A stretch of 64,000 bases of DNA from Desulfotignum sp. (GTDB lineage Bacteria; Desulfobacterota; Desulfobacteria; Desulfobacterales; Desulfobacteraceae): contig JAABUB010000003.1 of assembly GCA_011389575.1 (NCBI GenBank), forward strand, positions 1 through 64,000. Reading direction: 5' to 3'. Under the pieces are notes generated by a model. That model searched no databases. It was not told where the DNA came from and worked only from the letters and a program-made list of their open reading frames with translations. Positions 61,674 to 64,000 of this stretch are shown piece after piece (the stretch's first letter is position 1; each line of letters opens with the position of its first letter). A program made the translations under genes and the position numbers.

Positions 61674-62881
61674 AAAAGGTTTCCGTATATCACAGACAGG
61701 TCAATCAAGGGGATGAATTTGCGGTTGGCCGTTGGAAAAGCTAGCCTGTGGATGTTTTCAGGGGCAATCCACTGGTGGTCAATGGGGCCGTCCAATACCA
61801 CATCTCCTGATATATAATCACAGTAAAATACATCCATTTCAATCTTAAAATGGGTATAGGCATGCCTGACATGGGTCAGAAACGAAACAATCCTGACATC
61901 CAGGCCGGTTTCTTCTTTGATTTCCCTGATGCAGGCATCTTCTGCGCTTTCTTTGTTTTTTCTTTTTCCTCCGGGAAATTCCCATAATCCCCCCAGCAGA
62001 CCGTCCAGTTTTCTTCGGGTTATCAGGAGACTGCCTTCTTTGATGACAATACCGGTGCTGATACGGTGGCAAGGAATTTTTTTTGTTTTCAGCCGCAGAG
62101 GAAAAAGCGAAACCCGGCTGCCGGCCAGGGCCAGGCAGGAATGTGCCAGGGGGCAGCTGCCGCAGTCAGGAACCGCCGGGGTACAGACCAGAGCCCCCAG
62201 CTCCATGAGGGCCTGGTTGAAACCTCCCGGATCTGTCCGGTCCACAAGGGTGTCTGCAATGGCCTTGAAGCGGGTGTGTGCAGAAGACTGGTTTACCGGG
62301 ATATCCAGGCATAACAGCCGGGCCAGCACCCGTTTTACATTGGCATCCACCACCGCATGGACCTGATTGAATGCCATGCTCATCACGGCTGATGCAATAT
62401 AATCCCCCACCCCGGGCAGGGCTTTGAAATCGGAAAACCGGTCCGGGATGCGGCCGCCCTTTTGCTGTACCACCTGCCGGGCCGCCTTGTGCAGGTTTCT
62501 GGCTCTGGCATAATACCCCAGCCCTTCCCAGGATTTGAGCACCTGTTCCAGATCAGCCCGGGCCAGGCTCTCCAGGGTGGGAAACCTGTCCACAAAGGCC
62601 AGAAAATAGGACACGGCTGTTTTGACCCGGGTTTGCTGGAGCATCACCTCTGATACCCAGATGCGGTAGGGATCGCAACTTTCCCGCCAGGGCAGGTGCC
62701 GGTGGTGGGTGTTGTACCAGTGCACAAGCGATTTCCGGATCAAGGCAATATCTGCAAAGGCAAACCCGGGGATCTGTTTGTTCATTTTGGGTTTTGGATG
62801 GATCATCTGAAATTTTCCATTTTGGCCGGCGGCTGTCCAGGCTGGTGCCGGCGGCTGCATGTTGCAGGATGGGCGGGTCAT
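61670..62881 (-). CDS. mutY: A/G-specific adenine glycosylase
   Basis: MutY removes adenine mispaired with 8-oxoguanine. The product has the catalytic Glu in VSEVMLQQTRV, the helix-hairpin-helix ALPGVGDYIASAVM, the catalytic Asp in VVDANVKRVLARL, the 4Fe-4S cysteines C-x6-C-x2-C-x5-C (CTPAVPDCGSCPLAHSC) and a C-terminal NUDIX-like 8-oxoG recognition domain (LWEFPGGKRKNKE, ACIREIKEETGLDV). The start is uncertain: ATG 62881 overlaps the upstream stop (ATGA) and gives 403 residues, but 62806 or 62785 give a more usual N-terminus. It is co-transcribed with the transglutaminase and CDF genes. Confidence 0.95.
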   Translation of the reverse strand: MTRPSCNMQPPAPAWTAAGQNGKFQMIHPKPKMNKQIPGFAFADIALIRKSLVHWYNTHHRHLPWRESCDPYRIWVSEVMLQQTRVKTAVSYFLAFVDRFPTLESLARADLEQVLKSWEGLGYYARARNLHKAARQVVQQKGGRIPDRFSDFKALPGVGDYIASAVMSMAFNQVHAVVDANVKRVLARLLCLDIPVNQSSAHTRFKAIADTLVDRTDPGGFNQALMELGALVCTPAVPDCGSCPLAHSCLALAGSRVSLFPLRLKTKKIPCHRISTGIVIKEGSLLITRRKLDGLLGGLWEFPGGKRKNKESAEDACIREIKEETGLDVRIVSFLTHVRHAYTHFKIEMDVFYCDYISGDVVLDGPIDHQWIAPENIHRLAFPTANRKFIPLIDLSVIYGNLL

Positions 62882-64000
62882 TGTTCGGCCTGCCTGGCAG
62901 GCGTGAACTGCTTTATTTGGTCAATGAACTGTTTTGTCAGGTTGTCGGGGCAGGTTCTGTGGAACCTGATCCGGATGTACATATCTGTTATGGCTGCAGC
63001 TTCTGGTCCAAGGTCCGGTCTTTTCTCCTGCACTGTCAAAAGAAAAGCCATGGGTCCCTGGTCAGGTGACCTGGCCAGGCCGATGCGGGCCAGGCGTTTG
63101 CAGAAAAGGGCATACCCTGCTGTCACCGGGTCTTTTTTTGTGACACCGGACCGGTGCAGAAACATCCAGAAAAAAACAGCCACAACCATGACACTTAGGG
63201 TCAGCAATAAAAAAAAGACAGTCCCTGTTCCCCATGATGTGCCAAAACCCAGGCGCTGGAGCAACGCTTTCTGTTCTGAAAAAGAATACCCGGTGAACCA
63301 GGCCTCCCATGCAAGGTTCACAGCTTCCAGCAGGAAACCCATTTTTTTAAAAACAGAGATGGCATCCCGGGTGGTACCGGAATAGGAAAAAGACCCGTCC
63401 GGGTTCTGTTCCAGGCGGTCCGGTGCCACAGCCAGGGTGGGATCGATGCGGACCCAGCCCCTGTCTGACGTGTACACCTCCACCCAGGCGTGGGCAAAGG
63501 ACTGGCGGATGCTCAGGTAATTGCCATAGGGATTGAGTTCACCGCCCAGATACCCCCCCACCACCCTGGCCGGTATTTCCTGCACATTCAGCAGAAAAGC
63601 CAGGGCACCGGCATAATGTTCACAATACCCCTGCCGGGTTTCCAAAAGAAATTCATCCATGGGATGGTCCCCGAGCCTTGGCGGGGTCAGGGTATAGGTG
63701 AAATCGTTTTCAGTAAAATAGGCCAGGATCTGCTGGATTTTTCCATGGGCATCAGCGGTTCCCTCTGCCAGGGACCGGGCCAGCAGCCGGGCTTTCGGGT
63801 TATTGTTCGGTTGGGTGAAAACAAGGTCTGAAGACAGGGTGTCTGTTTTTCGATTGTCATCAGCCGTCGTCCGGATGCGGGAGACCGCCTGATAGGTTTT
63901 TTTCCGGGTCACCCGCTGTCTGGACACAAGGATATGGCCGGCGGTCAGCTCCGCCCCCGGGGGTGCTGCAACCGGCCGGTCCAGAGCAAACAGCCTGCGG
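62878..64000 (-). CDS. Transglutaminase-like membrane protein (TgpA type), C-terminal part, cut by window edge
   Basis: The open frame runs off position 64000, so the N-terminal membrane half (DUF3488-like) is missing. What remains has the transglutaminase core: catalytic Cys in RQGYCEHYAGALAF, PARVVGGYLGGE, His in SFAHAWVEVYTSDRGW and Asp in RIDPTLAVAP. A TM helix (FFLLLTLSVMVVAVFFWMFL) and a short cytoplasmic DUF4129-like domain follow (LFCKRLARIGLARSPDQGPM). Such proteins act in the periplasm or outer face; their substrate is generally unknown. The stop overlaps the mutY ATG. Confidence 0.9.
   Translation of the reverse strand, partial: RRLFALDRPVAAPPGAELTAGHILVSRQRVTRKKTYQAVSRIRTTADDNRKTDTLSSDLVFTQPNNNPKARLLARSLAEGTADAHGKIQQILAYFTENDFTYTLTPPRLGDHPMDEFLLETRQGYCEHYAGALAFLLNVQEIPARVVGGYLGGELNPYGNYLSIRQSFAHAWVEVYTSDRGWVRIDPTLAVAPDRLEQNPDGSFSYSGTTRDAISVFKKMGFLLEAVNLAWEAWFTGYSFSEQKALLQRLGFGTSWGTGTVFFLLLTLSVMVVAVFFWMFLHRSGVTKKDPVTAGYALFCKRLARIGLARSPDQGPMAFLLTVQEKRPDLGPEAAAITDMYIRIRFHRTCPDNLTKQFIDQIKQFTPARQAEQ

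Noticed and set aside
1..64000. tRNA, rRNA, CRISPR arrays, transposases, integrases, prophage genes
   Set aside because: None could be recognised on either strand; the AT-rich islands (hicAB, restriction-modification, RHH/PIN) lack adjoining recombinase genes or attachment-site repeats.

Overview
The window looks like chromosome of a strictly anaerobic, gliding-style signal-rich bacterium of the Desulfobacterota, most like the Desulfobacteraceae. This is inferred from gene style, not from a marker gene: there is a TatT-type TRAP transporter, direct-sulfhydrylation methionine genes (metY-metX-metW), FloA/NfeD, several solitary enoyl-CoA hydratases, a dense set of PAS/PocR hybrid kinases and c-di-GMP enzymes, and moderately GC-rich DNA with AT-richer islands. 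No rRNA, tRNA, CRISPR array or intact insertion sequence was seen.

Layout. 1-11 kb: carB (cut by the left edge) and carA, a lytic transglycosylase, glnE and recQ, then a decayed Opp/Dpp ABC ATPase fragment and a hicAB toxin-antitoxin pair. 11.4-18.0 kb: a tight six-gene minus-strand operon with an FMN glutamate-synthase-like protein, a glutamate dehydrogenase homologue that has lost two active-site lysines, a TatT lipoprotein and a DctP-DctQ-DctM TRAP transporter. I consider this one of the two most likely undescribed systems. 18.1-25.3 kb: an HNH nuclease, the NfeD-NfeD-FloA membrane module, a P-loop protein preceded by a hidden gene with an in-frame UGA, and an FAD oxidoreductase. 25.5-28.4 kb: an AT-richer restriction-modification pair whose nuclease gene appears frameshifted.

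29.6-48 kb is a signalling region. It opens with a five-gene plus-strand operon: an alpha-helical protein, a stand-alone CarH-like B12 sensor (W-x9-E-H and E-x-H motifs), a diguanylate cyclase, a histidine kinase and a response regulator. This is the second strong candidate for a new system, a cobalamin (possibly light) sensor wired to c-di-GMP and phosphorelay. It continues with a truncated RHH/PIN toxin-antitoxin pair, a haem-c diguanylate cyclase, a DUF4143 ATPase, an HD-GYP regulator, three large hybrid kinases (two share a 1.1-kb duplicated 3' end, one is N-terminally damaged) and a PocR-domain protein. Two of these genes are preceded by short remnants of the 5' end of cheD.

48-64 kb is mostly housekeeping: an O-methyltransferase, crotonases, the metY-metX-metW operon with a good sigma70 promoter, an SDR remnant, a chemoreceptor, an RlmN-type radical SAM enzyme, a YcaO-TPR protein, a MOSC protein, an ECF sigma/anti-sigma pair, a CDF metal exporter, mutY and a transglutaminase cut by the right edge.
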